Assembly: GCA_001661515.1 (NCBI GenBank)
Contig: LUVW01000007.1
Location: 764,256 to 828,255, forward strand
DNA from: Capniomyces stellatus
Taxonomy: Eukaryota > Kickxellomycota > Harpellomycetes > Harpellales > Legeriomycetaceae
Direction: 5' to 3'
DNA length: 64,000 nucleotides
The notes beneath the pieces were generated by a model. The model was not told the origin of the DNA. It saw only the letters and a program-made list of their open reading frames with translations, and made no database searches. The translations under genes and the position numbers were made by a program. Below, piece by piece: positions 47,490 to 59,480 of the stretch; position 1 is the first letter of the stretch; every line of letters starts with the position of its first letter.

Positions 47490-48549
47490 TATCTCTTTAA
47501 ACTCTCGTGTGTTGTTTCTACCAAGTACGATATCCTTCTACACTTTGCCTCTTTTTTCTTCAATCGAGTATTGTTGTTTGTTCAAGTCGGCAATATCTCT
47601 GATGGTACAAAATAATAGACTATATTGTATTATATCGCGGATTGTGTAGCGGAAGCTAAAGATCAAAAGCGTATTCTGCGGATATAACAAAGTAGTTATA
47701 AGTGTATACAGTATCACATTAATGCATTGCCCCCAACGTTAAAATCAAAACCCAGAAAAAGTCAATCAATAAAGGTAGAATAAAGCCAAAATTCAAAATT
47801 TCAATAAACCATGTATAAACCTGTTAAATGTTTGTGCATCCTTGGCCAATTGGTTTACTTTATCCAAAGTGTATAAACAAAGAAAGAAAATTCAAGACTT
47901 TTAAAGCAGCAAATAAACAAAAATAAATAAACGAATAGGAATAGTAATAAAATTAGTAGTTCCAAAATCTGGTCAAGTATTTAGTAGACCAAATATGTGT
48001 TTTGTGTATTCGGGTTTGTTTGGTCGATTTTTCTCTCTCTCATTCTTTTGCTATAACAAATATTTAAAGCAGTAAATAGTAAAAACAAATAGTGGTTTTA
48101 TCGAGCTTCAACCTAAATATATAAATATATCATCACACAAGTTCAGAATAATAAACAGCCAGAAACAAGAAACTGGATGTTTATTATTTACTTGCTGTGT
48201 AAACAATGCGAACACTTCACCATACCAATTTGGATCTTATTAGTGATAGCAAACGTCGAATTGATAAATCACACGATTGAACCTGATAATTCGCAAGCTA
48301 CTGTTTTATTTGTATATTTGTTGACTTGGCTAATCAATTTGGACTTTTAGTGGATCTAGTGAAGGATACTAAACTTGAACAAAATAAAATATACTAAACT
48401 AAAGCAAAGTATTTCAATAAAAAAAATAAACTAAAGCAAAGTGATAAAATTCAACAAAACGATAATAAAAGATAACGTTTAGATTTTTTTCTATCTTTTT
48501 AAAAAGAAAAAGGAAAAAAGAAAAAGGAAAAAAGGAAAAAAGAAACTTA
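47490..48549. other. Spacer between DPAP and the DPAP-like stub
   Basis: About 1.06 kb, AT-rich, no gene and no visible remnant of a peptidase domain. It is the DPAP 3' flank and the stub's promoter. Confidence 0.6.
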
Positions 48550-51372
48550 TTAGGCTTTGCTAAAAGTATCAAACAAGAATGTGGCCAAAGTTCGGTCAAG
48601 GTAACGTCTGGCGTTGTTTCTGTTGATTGAGTGGTCAGAATCGGTGTAGAACATGATTTTCAGTTTATGGTCGCCAACTTGCTGCAGGTTGTCAAGCAGA
48701 TCAGCAGAGTTTCCGAAATGGACGTTATCGTCACCAATTCCGTGCATCAATAGGAGGTTGGTTGAGGCAATGGCGGTGTAGTTGGAAACTGCAGATTTTG
48801 CGTATCCAGTTGGGTTCATCTCAGGTGTCTTCATATATCTCTCGGTGTAGATGGAGTCGTAGAGCAGCCAGTCTGTTACTGGGGCAACAGACATACCAGC
48901 AGTGAACACCTGTGGACCAGCTTCAAGAGTCTTGAGAGTGAGGTACCCACCATAGGACCAGCCCCAGATTGCAACACGGTTAGGGTTGAGGTAGGGGTAC
49001 TTTTGGAGAAGATACTTGGCGGCATACACCATATCAACGGATTCGTAGTGGCCCAAGTTGTCAGAAACAACGTGGGAGAACGAATCGCCCTTATGATCAG
49101 TTCCGCGGGGATCGACTTTGATTACAATGAGGGGGACAGCATTAGCGAACTCTTTGTTGCCGGTGTTTGCGGCGGCCGAGACGGCAGCAGCGTTCCACGA
49201 GTTCAATTGGTAGCGTTCATCGACGTGTTTGGAGTTTGGACCGCCATAAACGTTAAACAAGACGCCGTAGTGTTTGGCTTTAGTTGGGTCAAAGCCTGGT
49301 GGGAGCAGCATGTTGCAGTCGAGAGGCGGAAGGCTTGGATCTTCAAGAGGGATCTGGGTGTACACCAGTGTTGGCAGGTTGTAGCTGGCCAAGGTGGTGC
49401 GCAGTTTTTTGTTATCGTTGAGAACCTCGATAGCATCGCCCTTGCACTTTCCGCCCGACAAGGCGTAGACGGCTTGCCATGGAATTTCGGGGCCGCTGTA
49501 TTTGACTACGGCGTACTGGGCGTGGGGTGAAGTATTGATGGAGTACGAGCCAGCGCCAGTTAGGCCCTTTGGAATAGCGAGATCTGCGGCTAAAGAAACT
49601 CGTTGGGTCCCGGTGACAATGTTGACAGAGTAGATGCCCAGGTTATACGAGTTGTCGCCTGATGCTTGGAAGTACAGATCGCCTGTTTTTGCGTCGAGAG
49701 TGAAGGTGGAGTCGATTACATCAAATTTGCCGCTGGTGAGCATTTTTGGTTGGCCGGGATTGGTGATTGAGAACAGGCCAATGTGCTTGAAGTCCTGGCT
49801 GGGGATCAAGTGGATGTATCCCTCGTCAGAGTTCTTGCCAAGAGAGTCCTTTGGAACGTAGATGATGGACTTGGTGAAATCAACCCACGACCTGTCAAGC
49901 TTGGTGTTGTCCAGTTCAAGAACAACGCGAGACGAAATAACCTCCTTGTTGATGTCAATCATCACGCTCTTGAGGTGGTTCTGGACTCTATTTGCTACTC
50001 TAACAAGCACGTGACTATGGTCGGTGGTGAGCCAGGCGACCTGACTGATGATCCAGCCGTCTTCAAGGATGCTGATTTGTTCAGGTTCGCTCTTTTCGCC
50101 AACCGAGTGCATCATCAGCTTGGCTGTTGGGTTGGTGTAGCCGACTTTGGGGTAGCGGAGCTTGACTTGCTCGGGGTAGACCTGGGTTCTGTTTTGGGGG
50201 TGGTACATGGCATAGGTCATTTCAGGAACGTTGGTGTCGTTGAGCTGCATAAAGATGAGTTTTTTTCCGTCGGGTGACCACCAGTGGGCTTGTGGGTCCT
50301 CAAGCACCTCTTCCTCGTATACCCAGTCGGCAATTCCGTTCATGACTGCGTCACTGCCAGAGCTGGTTACGCGCTGTTCGGTTTCCATATTGTTGATGTA
50401 AAGATCGTTTCCAAGCACAAAGGAGATTTGGTGACCAGCAGACGACCAGCTGACAAACTGGACCTTGCTGTTTGATTTCGAGGAGAGCGGCTTCATTTGC
50501 TTAGTTTCGACGTTGTACACGTAGTATGTGGATAGGGACGAGTGTCTCCAAACCTTAACGTTGTCGGTTAGCGCCAGGACAAACTTCCAATCGGCGGACA
50601 CAGTGAGATCCAAAAACTCGATGTCTTCGGGCAGTCCGGCGGCAACAGCGGCCTTGACAAGGTCAGCGTTGGAGGCTATAGTGGTGTTGAATTTTCCATC
50701 GATCCCAAGAACAACCAAGTCACCATCGCCAGACTCCAAGTATAGCCCGTCAATGCTTTTGTCGGTTGGATGGGTGATCCAGGACAGGTCTGCGCTGCTG
50801 GCAACGAATGTGCGGTTGGTGTAGTCTCCAAACGTCATGAACTTTTTGGCTGCATCGGATTTAGAATCAGCAACCTCTGGGTTTGCATCGTTGGTTAGTT
50901 GGATGTCGGCAATGAGGTTGGGGTTAATGGACATTTCAGGGATGTTGCTGACCTGTTTGCCAATGATTTCTGGACGGTCACCAAAAAACAAGCCAAAAGC
51001 AAAAGTGACAACCAACACGGTTGTGAGAATAAGACCAATGACTTGGAATAGGGTGAATCGAGCTTTTTTCCACCCGCCTGAAACACCCTTGCTGTAGCTA
51101 GGTTCAAGAATTGAAAAGTTGTCATAGTAGTTTCCTGAGTCGTTGAGTTGGCTTGGGGAAGGGGAGAGCAATAGCTGGTCAACAATGTCGTCCTGGCTGC
51201 CGTTGCGGCTTGAAGATCTTGAGGACTGTGAGTTTATGTCGAGCTTCAGATACGGCGAATCGGCGAACGTCTGTGTTGACGAGCTGGTTTCTGTGCTGTT
51301 GCTTGCGTACCCGTTTTCATTTTGGTTACTGTCTGAATCTGGCACTCTTCCAAATCCGTCTTGTTTAACCAT
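48550..51372 (-). CDS. Dipeptidyl aminopeptidase, type II membrane S9B (DPP IV/DPAP family)
   Basis: A 940-residue intronless protein. A Ser/Asn-rich cytoplasmic tail (1-105) and one helix (about 107-130) anchor it, as in yeast Ste13 and Dap2 of the late Golgi and vacuole. The ectodomain has an eight-bladed propeller region, including WVYEEEVLEDPQAHWWSPDG with the Glu pair that reads the substrate N-terminus. The alpha/beta hydrolase domain carries GWSYGGY with catalytic Ser806, DDNVHF with Asp881, and DSDHSI with His914, so the triad is intact. It removes X-Pro or X-Ala dipeptides from peptide N-termini. Which of the two yeast roles it serves cannot be told from sequence. A DPAP-like stub follows downstream on the same strand. 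Confidence 0.95.
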   Translation of the reverse strand: MVKQDGFGRVPDSDSNQNENGYASNSTETSSSTQTFADSPYLKLDINSQSSRSSSRNGSQDDIVDQLLLSPSPSQLNDSGNYYDNFSILEPSYSKGVSGGWKKARFTLFQVIGLILTTVLVVTFAFGLFFGDRPEIIGKQVSNIPEMSINPNLIADIQLTNDANPEVADSKSDAAKKFMTFGDYTNRTFVASSADLSWITHPTDKSIDGLYLESGDGDLVVLGIDGKFNTTIASNADLVKAAVAAGLPEDIEFLDLTVSADWKFVLALTDNVKVWRHSSLSTYYVYNVETKQMKPLSSKSNSKVQFVSWSSAGHQISFVLGNDLYINNMETEQRVTSSGSDAVMNGIADWVYEEEVLEDPQAHWWSPDGKKLIFMQLNDTNVPEMTYAMYHPQNRTQVYPEQVKLRYPKVGYTNPTAKLMMHSVGEKSEPEQISILEDGWIISQVAWLTTDHSHVLVRVANRVQNHLKSVMIDINKEVISSRVVLELDNTKLDRSWVDFTKSIIYVPKDSLGKNSDEGYIHLIPSQDFKHIGLFSITNPGQPKMLTSGKFDVIDSTFTLDAKTGDLYFQASGDNSYNLGIYSVNIVTGTQRVSLAADLAIPKGLTGAGSYSINTSPHAQYAVVKYSGPEIPWQAVYALSGGKCKGDAIEVLNDNKKLRTTLASYNLPTLVYTQIPLEDPSLPPLDCNMLLPPGFDPTKAKHYGVLFNVYGGPNSKHVDERYQLNSWNAAAVSAAANTGNKEFANAVPLIVIKVDPRGTDHKGDSFSHVVSDNLGHYESVDMVYAAKYLLQKYPYLNPNRVAIWGWSYGGYLTLKTLEAGPQVFTAGMSVAPVTDWLLYDSIYTERYMKTPEMNPTGYAKSAVSNYTAIASTNLLLMHGIGDDNVHFGNSADLLDNLQQVGDHKLKIMFYTDSDHSINRNNARRYLDRTLATFLFDTFSKA

Positions 51373-53999
51373 TTTGCTAGACCTTGTTATTATTTCAAAG
51401 TAAGCGACTTTATCAAATTAATACTATAAAAAAAAGGTGGTGGGAACAACGTATGTGTAACTGTGTGGATGATTTTGTATATGTAAATATAAAAGATAAA
51501 GTAAAAAAAACAAGTGTTGTTTTATTCAACCCACTACTCTATATATTCCAGTTCCAGTTGTTTATAAGCTAATGTGATTTAATAAAACGAAAAAAACAAT
51601 AAAAATAAAATAAAAAAACGAATGGCCTGTATAATTGAATATAAAACAAGTCGCAAGAGTTTCTTTTTGGACTTGTGATCACGTCGAGTTGTATGTGCAC
51701 ATACTTATATAGGCTTGTAAAAATTGATTTGATGTAGTTCAATATACTATACTCAACTCACCACAACTATGTTTGAACTTTTAAAACTAGATTAAAAAAA
51801 AAACTATTATGACAAAAAGAAAAATTATAACGAAATGAGAATAAGAATAAATACAATAAAATAAACAAGTTCATTAGCTAAATGTGAAACTTGATGGGAA
51901 AAACAAACCTATAAAGTCGGGCACTTAATTCTACGTTTCTCATTTCTTCACTTTTTTAAAATTAATGTTATAGCTTTTTATTAATTTTTACCACAGCTTG
52001 TGAACAACCTGATTTGTTTTTCGTAATTGTTAACTCAGTTTGTTTTTGTTTTTGAACAGCTTATTCCACGTAATGTGAAAACCTTTTGTCACTGAAATTT
52101 CGGGATCATCAACATCAACTCACTTATATTTTAAAATCACTTGATAATAATCTACCCATTTAATCTGCGTTTCAATTGTGTTTAAAATCGATTATTCCCC
52201 CTATCCCAACACAAATTAGCTCTTTCCACTACTTTTTTTATAATTACTTTCCTTTTTTCTTAACTTTTTTCTAATTTACTTTTTTCTTCCATACCTTTTT
52301 CTTCATTACTTTCTTTTTTTTTCGATTACTTTTCTTATCCCCTTTTCATTCCATTTCTTTTCACTTCATTTCTTTTCACTTCATCTTTTCTCTGTTTTCA
52401 GTTCATTCTTCGCTATTATTTTTCCATGCCAACCAACCATTAAATCAATTAGTTCTATTTACATTATTCTCTTTTATTTAGTCTAATTGGAATCAACTTG
52501 ATCATACATAAAACCCCATTCAATAAAAAAAAACAGTTTGAATATTTAGTAATCTGCCCAGTGTTTAAAGTCACCAAAGCTCAACTGACGTTTATTTGTT
52601 TTGTACAACTTGGCTCGTAATACCGTCTTGGATTAAACCAGACTAATTAAATTTCAAAATAAACAAAACTCACGAGTTTTAGCAAAAGAAATTAAATAAA
52701 ATCTCAAAGCCAGTCCCAACTTTTATCCACTACAATCGTTGTATAACCGTACGTCAATAATGTGTACACAAAACAACAAAATACAAATACAGCTCTTTTC
52801 AACTTGTAAAAGTTGTTTACTATTATTTATCCATCTATCAGATGCTTTTTTTTTAGTCTTTGTTGTTTTATTTCTACTCCTCCATTCAACACCAACAACT
52901 CTTTGATTTCATCTGTTAGTTTCTACATCAACTGTTACAAATAATAAAAACAGCACAAATACCTAGCACAAATTCAATCTCAGCTTGCTTCTGAAATATC
53001 GTTGTCTTTGTTTCTGGCCATACATCACTCCACCTTCCACACTCGTATCCATTTCCATTTCCATTTCCATTTCCATTTCTACCCCTCCTTCCCAAGGAAC
53101 CATCCCAGATCTCAAAAATATAAAACCTCGAATAAATTCCACTTTTCCCCTTTCAAATTGTTATTCTTTGTCTTTTATTTATTATGCACTTGTTTCAGTT
53201 TTCAATGTTCAATTTATTTTGCACTATTCATTCCCGCTTCTTAAATGTAGATGGATTGAAAATAAATTAACCTTAATACAGAAATTTAATTTGAACAATT
53301 TTGGTGTTTGTGCCATTTCAATCTCACCATTTGTTTGACGAGTGCGTTAATTTGGTCGAAAACAGTCAAGGAGCTAAAAAGAAAAAGGATTATTTTTCTT
53401 TACGTTATTTGACTTGGTGGTTTATTGGCAACAGTATTGACACAACTAAATATGCAACATCAAGCATTACTATAAAAATATCAAACAATACTATAAAACA
53501 CCGCTATTTTGATATGATTAACGACTCTATTAGCCAATGCCACTTCGATCAATTAGATTATCTGTACCCGATGACCATTGGCTCATGCAATCTCAATTTT
53601 ATCAGTGCGAACTTTATCTTACTCTTGTCTTCTGCAAGGATTGCAGTATCATTCACAAACAGCTGTCCGCGTACTCTTGTTTCTTTGTTTTATTTTCTCC
53701 ATCCTAGCTCAGCGATGTTATAATGGCTATAGTAGTTGGTGTACTCATTTACCATCTAAAACATCAATAACCTTGGAAACAACTGTTTTTAAAAACTCAT
53801 ATTGGTGCGCGGAATAATTCACTCACTTCTTTTAACTCAATGTACAGCTTATTATTATTTTCTTTTTGCATCACAATAGTGATAAAAGGATAACTAGTCC
53901 TGAAAATTGTGCCAGTCAATCGCTGGGAAAAGTTATCAATAGCAAACACCTTAGCGAGTACTTGCTAGTGCCATCAAGTTTAACGCTGACGATCTAGTA
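51373..53999. other. Intergenic region with long pyrimidine tract
   Basis: About 2.6 kb without a supported gene. It contains a strongly T/C-rich stretch (about 52215-52420, purine-rich on the DPAP strand) and five TTTCCA repeats near 53049-53079. Frames at 52985-53338 and 53301-53723 lack recognisable domains and normal starts. Confidence 0.55.
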
Positions 54000-54888
54000 T
54001 CAGTTACCAAAAGTCTGTGTCCAGTACCCATTAACATTAGCCCATCCAAACATTGTGTAATCTGGGTTGACAATTGATTCATAATGCCCAGGTGAGTCCA
54101 ACCATGCTTGGAAGATTTCGTGAATTCCAATGCCGTCAGGACCTGCACCAACATTCTCACCATACCCTTTATGCTTGGTGCTGGTTGCGCTAAGTCTATC
54201 CAACATGTCTGAATGGTTATTATCTTCATGTGTCATTTCCTTAACCGTGTTCTGGTAGGTAGACTGGTACGCAGCCGCTCTCATCATTCCAGAGTCTATC
54301 TATTACCAAGGGTCCGAGTCCAAGCTCAGCTCTCTTATTGTTGACTAAATTCAACATCAAGTCGTCACTTGGAAAAGTGTTAGAAACAACCAAATCCTGT
54401 TCGTCTTTGCTCTTGCTTTGTTTCTGTTGCTGCTTTGGCTTCTACTGCTGCCTCAGTTGTGGTTGTTCTTGTTGGGTCAGAACTTGCTGGATTTTGACGA
54501 TTTGGGGCTGAACTTGTTGCTTGACAGACTCTTCCTGGGGTTTCTATTGAGCCTAATTCTGTGAGTTTTTATAGCCCTCGCTAGCCTTCATTCTGATACT
54601 TCTATATTCTGCTGGGTTAAGTGTTGGCAATGATTTGGTGGTTGCTGTTACTGTAAATACATTGTGCACATTCTTTCTGGTTAAGGTTTTGCGAGACCTG
54701 TGCAAAGCATACAATGCGTCTCCGTTACCAAAAAGTGTTTGTGTTGCTTTTGTGGCGACAGCTGTGCCTGTTGTAGGACTTGGTTTTACAGTAATGGTCA
54801 TTTTGTGAACATACTCAAACTTTGGCTCTGCTTTAATGCTTGATGCCAATAGCATAGCTGAAATCAATGAAAGTGATGCAAACTTCAT
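54000..54888 (-). pseudogene. Secreted CAP/PR-1 (SCP) protein, broken
   Basis: The start MKFASLSLISAMLLASSIKAE is a clear signal peptide. The C-terminal half shows CAP hallmarks: HSDMLDR, GENVGAG and SPGHYESIVNPDY, ending in YWTQTFG. The linker is Gln-rich and holds three in-frame TAG codons (54553-54555, 54544-54546, 54442-54444), each where CAG would fit. Just after the CAP opening (KRAELGLGPLVID), an ATAG tetranucleotide duplication near 54296-54303 shifts the frame. TAG is a normal stop elsewhere here, so reassignment is unlikely. An intron could skip the stops but would also remove the CAP opening. CAP proteins are secreted, often sterol-binding; this copy is probably non-functional. Confidence 0.75.
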
Positions 54889-56479
54889 TTTAGATGTATG
54901 TATGTTTTGTAGTTTATTAGCGGATTATGTATGTATGTGTCTAGATTTCGGCTGTGCTTGAAAAAAATGTTTAAATTTAAATAGGTTTGTCGTTATAGTC
55001 TAATAGTGATGATTAGTTGCGGATTGTTAGTGAGTTAGGGGGGGAATGCTTTGTGACTAAAAAAACGATGTTGATCAGTTTGTTATAAAAAAGAGCCATT
55101 GCCAACGTTCTTCGAGCTTAAATATATTTTGGCGGATTTATTTCCTTTCACTCATAAACTTAAACTGGCATTATTTCTATTTTCAAGTTTGTTAAAAGCT
55201 AAAAAGTTTAAATGCTAGAAGGTAAGTGGTAGTAGTAGCTCGATACTGTCGTCGCAATTTGACTATTACTCTGTTACCAAACAGTGTTATGTAAAATGAT
55301 TTGATATAGTGTAGCTACTTTGTGACAGCCATATGTATCCAGAGTTAGAACATCCTATTTTAAGCATCAATCAATGCCTTGGCGCTATAATTGCTGAAAA
55401 ATATTAAGCAGTAACAACTTTTAAGGCTATTCCAACTTTATGTAGATGTATATTAATGTTGTGGTTTTGTTAATTCTATTGCTAATAAATCACAAAAGTA
55501 AAACAGTAATAAAGTAAAATCCGTATATTCTGCTGAATTGGATAAAATCATTAAGACTACACCAAGTCTACACTTAACTTACATTAAAGCCATAAATAAA
55601 AGGTAAACCATTACAAATACCAACTTGTTGTACCTAGGAATTTCGTGTTTTTTTTATTTACCAATAATCCAAGAATAGGACATCCGATCAACAAAATCCA
55701 CCGTAGTAGGAGTTCTTGAAAGTGCAAAAGGCGACAAAAATCAAGGCCCTGTCTTTAAACAAAGTCGTCACTAACAAACTGTGTGCTATGGCCTTTTGAC
55801 GACTTCCTTATCCTCCGACACAGCTCTAAATCTACCATCATTTTGTCCGTAGCTTTGAATAATGAATGCACTTTACAAATGACTTGTTACCTACGACTTA
55901 CCAGGTACCTGGATAACAAATACCAAGTAAATATAATACAAGTACTTCAAGAATCACAGCACAAACGGTTGGCTAGCAAAAACGAGTAGTGAAACCATAG
56001 CGTAAATAAATGGAGCTATTCTACTGCATTACTAAGAACACCACAAATATTTACATATAGCCAGAATCATATCCAATCTGGGCCGACAATAATGTAGTGA
56101 GACCTTTTCCAGCCTTGTTGAAGTTTTTGCATATCATATCACAAGTATCCTGGAACCGCACTCTGGTATTGTAAAGCACATGTTTTTCCTTTCATATATT
56201 TATTTTCATATATTTATATTAATTAAATTTACTTTATTGGAGTTTGTTAATATGAACATTAACAAATGTGGAGGATTATGAAAATTAATATAGCAAAACA
56301 GTGTCTATTCAATTAGAGTTAATTAAACTTTGGATTTAAGAGTATGTTGATCGAAATATAATATTGTCTTTACTAGGTTCTTTTCCGGGCTCAAAAACAA
56401 ACCATTTACATTTGGATTTTGACTCTTTTTTATTATAAATACATTTCTGTTTTTCATCAACTGTTTTTGAATTATCAGG
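54889..56479. other. Intergenic region
   Basis: About 1.6 kb with no supported gene. A minus-strand frame (56323-56508) just before the retroelement arm has a protein-like composition but no recognised family and no ATG at its start. Confidence 0.5.
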
Positions 56480-57439
56480 ATTATGCATTGTTCTTTATTA
56501 AAATACAATTTAATAGAAAATTAAAATTATGTAAAAAACTACAAAAAAATAATTGAAATAATAGTAAAAATAAAACAAAAATAAAATAAAAATAAAAACT
56601 GAAAAAAGACCAACACAATTTCATTAAGGATTAATGACATTGAGAAGAACGACGATGAGTTCGAGTTAGTTTGAGCCCGAAAGTGTGGCAGGAGAGATGC
56701 CACTCCGACTTTGACATCCTCAAAAAATTTGAATTATAAAAAAGCATTAACAAATGCTTTAAACAACGACGTAATAACGACAAAAGTGTGGAAGGGACGT
56801 GGATCTGTCCCTTCACACAAGACAGATAATTATAAAGAAATATCGATGATTCACCACCTCACTGGTGGAAAACAAAGAAACATTAAAAAACTGTGCATCA
56901 GAGGATCTGACACCAAAGTCGGATGTAACTGGGACCAGTTTATAGGAGATCGCAAACAGGCGATAGAAGAAGTTGAAATGCAAGTAAACAATCCGTTTAC
57001 CGTAGTGCAACACGATTTAATAAGTAAATGTACTTATTTCTCGTTTGACGAAATAGAAGAAGCGATAAACGCAATCGCTAAAGAAATAACAGTAAATGGA
57101 ACAAGAGTAAACTTGTTCCAAACAACAAAAATAACGGAAGAAACCGTAGTCATTAACATCCCCAACTTTAAAGATGTGGGATTAAGAACAATATTAAATA
57201 AATTAAACGAAACTCTCAGCTCAATTGGGAGAATTGAAGATATTTCAGGATGGGTGAACAAGAAATCGGTATGCCCATGCCGTTTGAACTTGGAGTTTTA
57301 TTGATCAAGACTAACAAAGAGGAAATAATCCCTAAGTTTATTTAAATAGATGACAATATGATAATATCATTGTTTTATAGAAGACGTAACCCTGCATGCA
57401 GCTTTTGTAAGAAAAAAAGGTCACTGGAAGCCAGAATGC
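56480..57439 (+). mobile_element. Non-LTR retrotransposon ORF1 fragment, arm A (degenerate)
   Basis: A reading frame related to LINE ORF1/gag proteins, open at 56711-57304. It carries an RRM-like segment (TVVINIPNFKDVGLRTIL) followed, after frameshifts, by a CCHC zinc knuckle at 57397-57439 (C-x2-C-x4-H-x4-C). Compared with arm B it has lost the ATG, has TGA for CGA early in the frame, an indel near 57265 and an extra A in a run inside the knuckle. About 820 bp (56480-57302, including the 5' untranslated part) match arm B in inverted orientation. No endonuclease or reverse transcriptase follows. Confidence 0.65.
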
Positions 57440-57621
57440 CCTGATATCCTCGAAAAGGAAGCCCAAAAAAAAAGACTAGAAAAGAACCCCAGAAGGCTGG
57501 CAAACATAACAAAGGGGGACCAAGAATGGTGGAACAAACAGTCCCCACACTAACCTTGCCCACCTTTAATACCACAACAGTACCAAAGCCGGTCACAAAA
57601 CCTATGGTCCAAACTGAAAAT

Positions 57622-58438
57622 AAAACACCAAGTCCAAACGACATTGGCATGCCGGATATTTTATTAACCGATCCTGAGATATCTTCAATTCTCCCAATTG
57701 GGCTGAGAGTGTCATTAAGTTTTTTAAAAATTGTTTTTAGTCCCACGTCTTTGAAGTCAGGGATGTTAATAACTACGGTTTCTTCCGTTATTTTTGTCGT
57801 TTGGAACAAGTTTACTCTTATTCCATTAACGGTTATTTCTTTATTAATCACCTCGTTAGCTTCTTCGACTTCGTCGAATGAGAAATAGGTGCATTTTGTA
57901 ATTGGGTCATGTTGAACTACAGTAAACGGATTGTTTATCTGTATCTCAACTTCTTCTATCGCCTGTTTGCAGTCGCCGGCGAATTGGCTCCAGTTACATC
58001 CGACTTTGGTGTCAGATCCTCTTATGCATAGTTTCTTGATATTTTGGGGCTTTCCACCATTAAGGTAGTGAAACATCGAGATCTCTTTATAATTATCCGT
58101 TTTGTGTGAAGGAACGGACCCACGTCCCTTCCACACCGTTGTTGTTTTTTCTTTTTTTGATGTAGCATTTACCAATGCTTTTCTGAAATTTAAGTTCTTT
58201 GGAATCACCAAAGACGGAGTGGCATCACTCCTGCCACGTTTTCGGGCTCGAACTATCTTGAACCCATCCTTATTGTTACCAATGTCATTAATCTTTAATG
58301 ACATTGTGTTTTTCTTCTTTCAGTTTTTGTTTTTATTTTATTTTATTATTATATTTTAATTATTTTTATGATTTTTTTATAATATTTTTAATACAAAGTT
58401 AGGTTGTATTTTAATAAAGAATAATGTATAATTGAAAG
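57622..58438 (-). mobile_element. Non-LTR retrotransposon ORF1 fragment, arm B (inverted)
   Basis: An inverted relative of arm A with an intact ATG at 58304 and an open ORF1-like frame to about 57622. Beyond that the reading continues to 57375 only through antisense loop sequence, so the C-terminal 80 residues of that frame are spurious. The RRM-like part is preserved but the knuckle is absent, so it is truncated relative to arm A. It ends 24 bp from the tail of cassette copy 3. Confidence 0.65.
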
Positions 58439-58863
58439 CTTTCGAATATTTTTTTATTTTTTTATTGTGGGTTCAATAATACAATACTCAAAAATATTAC
58501 AAAGCTAGTGGAACACTATCTAAAAAAATGATTATTTCAAATACTATTCTACTCCATGTCGTCCCTCTGGGGACACTGTACTTTGGCGGCGTTGGTTCAG
58601 TGGGGCTGGTGATGTACTAGCCTCATCGAGTCTTAGTAATTGGGTTGCACGGATTAAAGCCAAGAATGATGCTACTGTAAGCGGCATCGAGCCTGAGCGG
58701 TCAGGTTATTTTTTCTTTCTTGCTTTATTTAATTCCAATTATTAATAATAAGATAAAACTGTAAAATCACTATATCAAGGCGCTAAATCTTTCAACTCGG
58801 CACACACCATCTCCAAGTATGTGAAATGCACTGTAAACCCAAATAATAAAAATAAAATCTCTA

Positions 58864-59480
58864 CTACCCAGACTGTGTTGCCTTTTCGAGGTAATATTTT
58901 CTAATTTTATCATCAAAGCCTTTAACCATACCTTTCAAAAAGACGAGTTTACGTGAGGCAAGTTGCTTCAAATTTATTTCATTGAAAGCAACATTTGTCT
59001 CTTCTAATATTTGAATACGGTATTGATTAAACATCTTTTTAAGTTTCTTTAAAACTTTATAATTAGAAAATTCTATCGTAGTTTCCTGCAAATGGTATAC
59101 ATAATCTGACTCAACAACATCCACGCCTTTACCCAGCTCCTTTACATCGGCTCTTACTTTACTATCTACAAAAGTAGATATTTTACCCGACTCATTTTTT
59201 ATGTACTTTTTAACCTTATCAACCAAATCTTCCTTTGAGCATTTTTTGCATTTGTGGTCTGGTGAGTTGGGATCACCTAAACCATTATACATAGTTTTTA
59301 GCACCCCATCCAAAATCACATCAACGCCCTCTCTTTCGTCTTTGTCCTTCTTTAAATCATCATCAATCATCGCCTTCGCCTTGCTCTCAAGTTTTATAAT
59401 CTCTTCAATTAAATTACCTTCGTAATATCCTAAATCTGAAGTTAACGTTTCGTCAACAATTTTATTTATGTATACTTCTG
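58864..59480 (-). CDS. Trypsin-like homologue, copy 3: C-terminal part only
   Basis: About 205 codons of the C-terminal extension, open to the same QSG terminus as copies 1 and 2. The protease domain and start lie in the gap at 59481-60453. Identity to copy 1 is patchy: the block around KVRADVKELGKGVDVVESDY is identical, while neighbouring stretches differ strongly. The apparent long frame starting at 60546 runs only through N's and uses an upstream ATG, so it is not a gene model. Whether this copy is functional cannot be told. Confidence 0.65.

Noticed and set aside
53301..53723. 140-residue frame (+) and its overlapping neighbours
   Set aside because: No ATG at its start, no recognised family, and overlapping frames of equal quality; probably chance.
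54442..54555. TAG read as glutamine (alternative code)
   Set aside because: Other genes here end in TAG, including oligoribonuclease and the protease homologues, and none of the long genes contains in-frame TAG.
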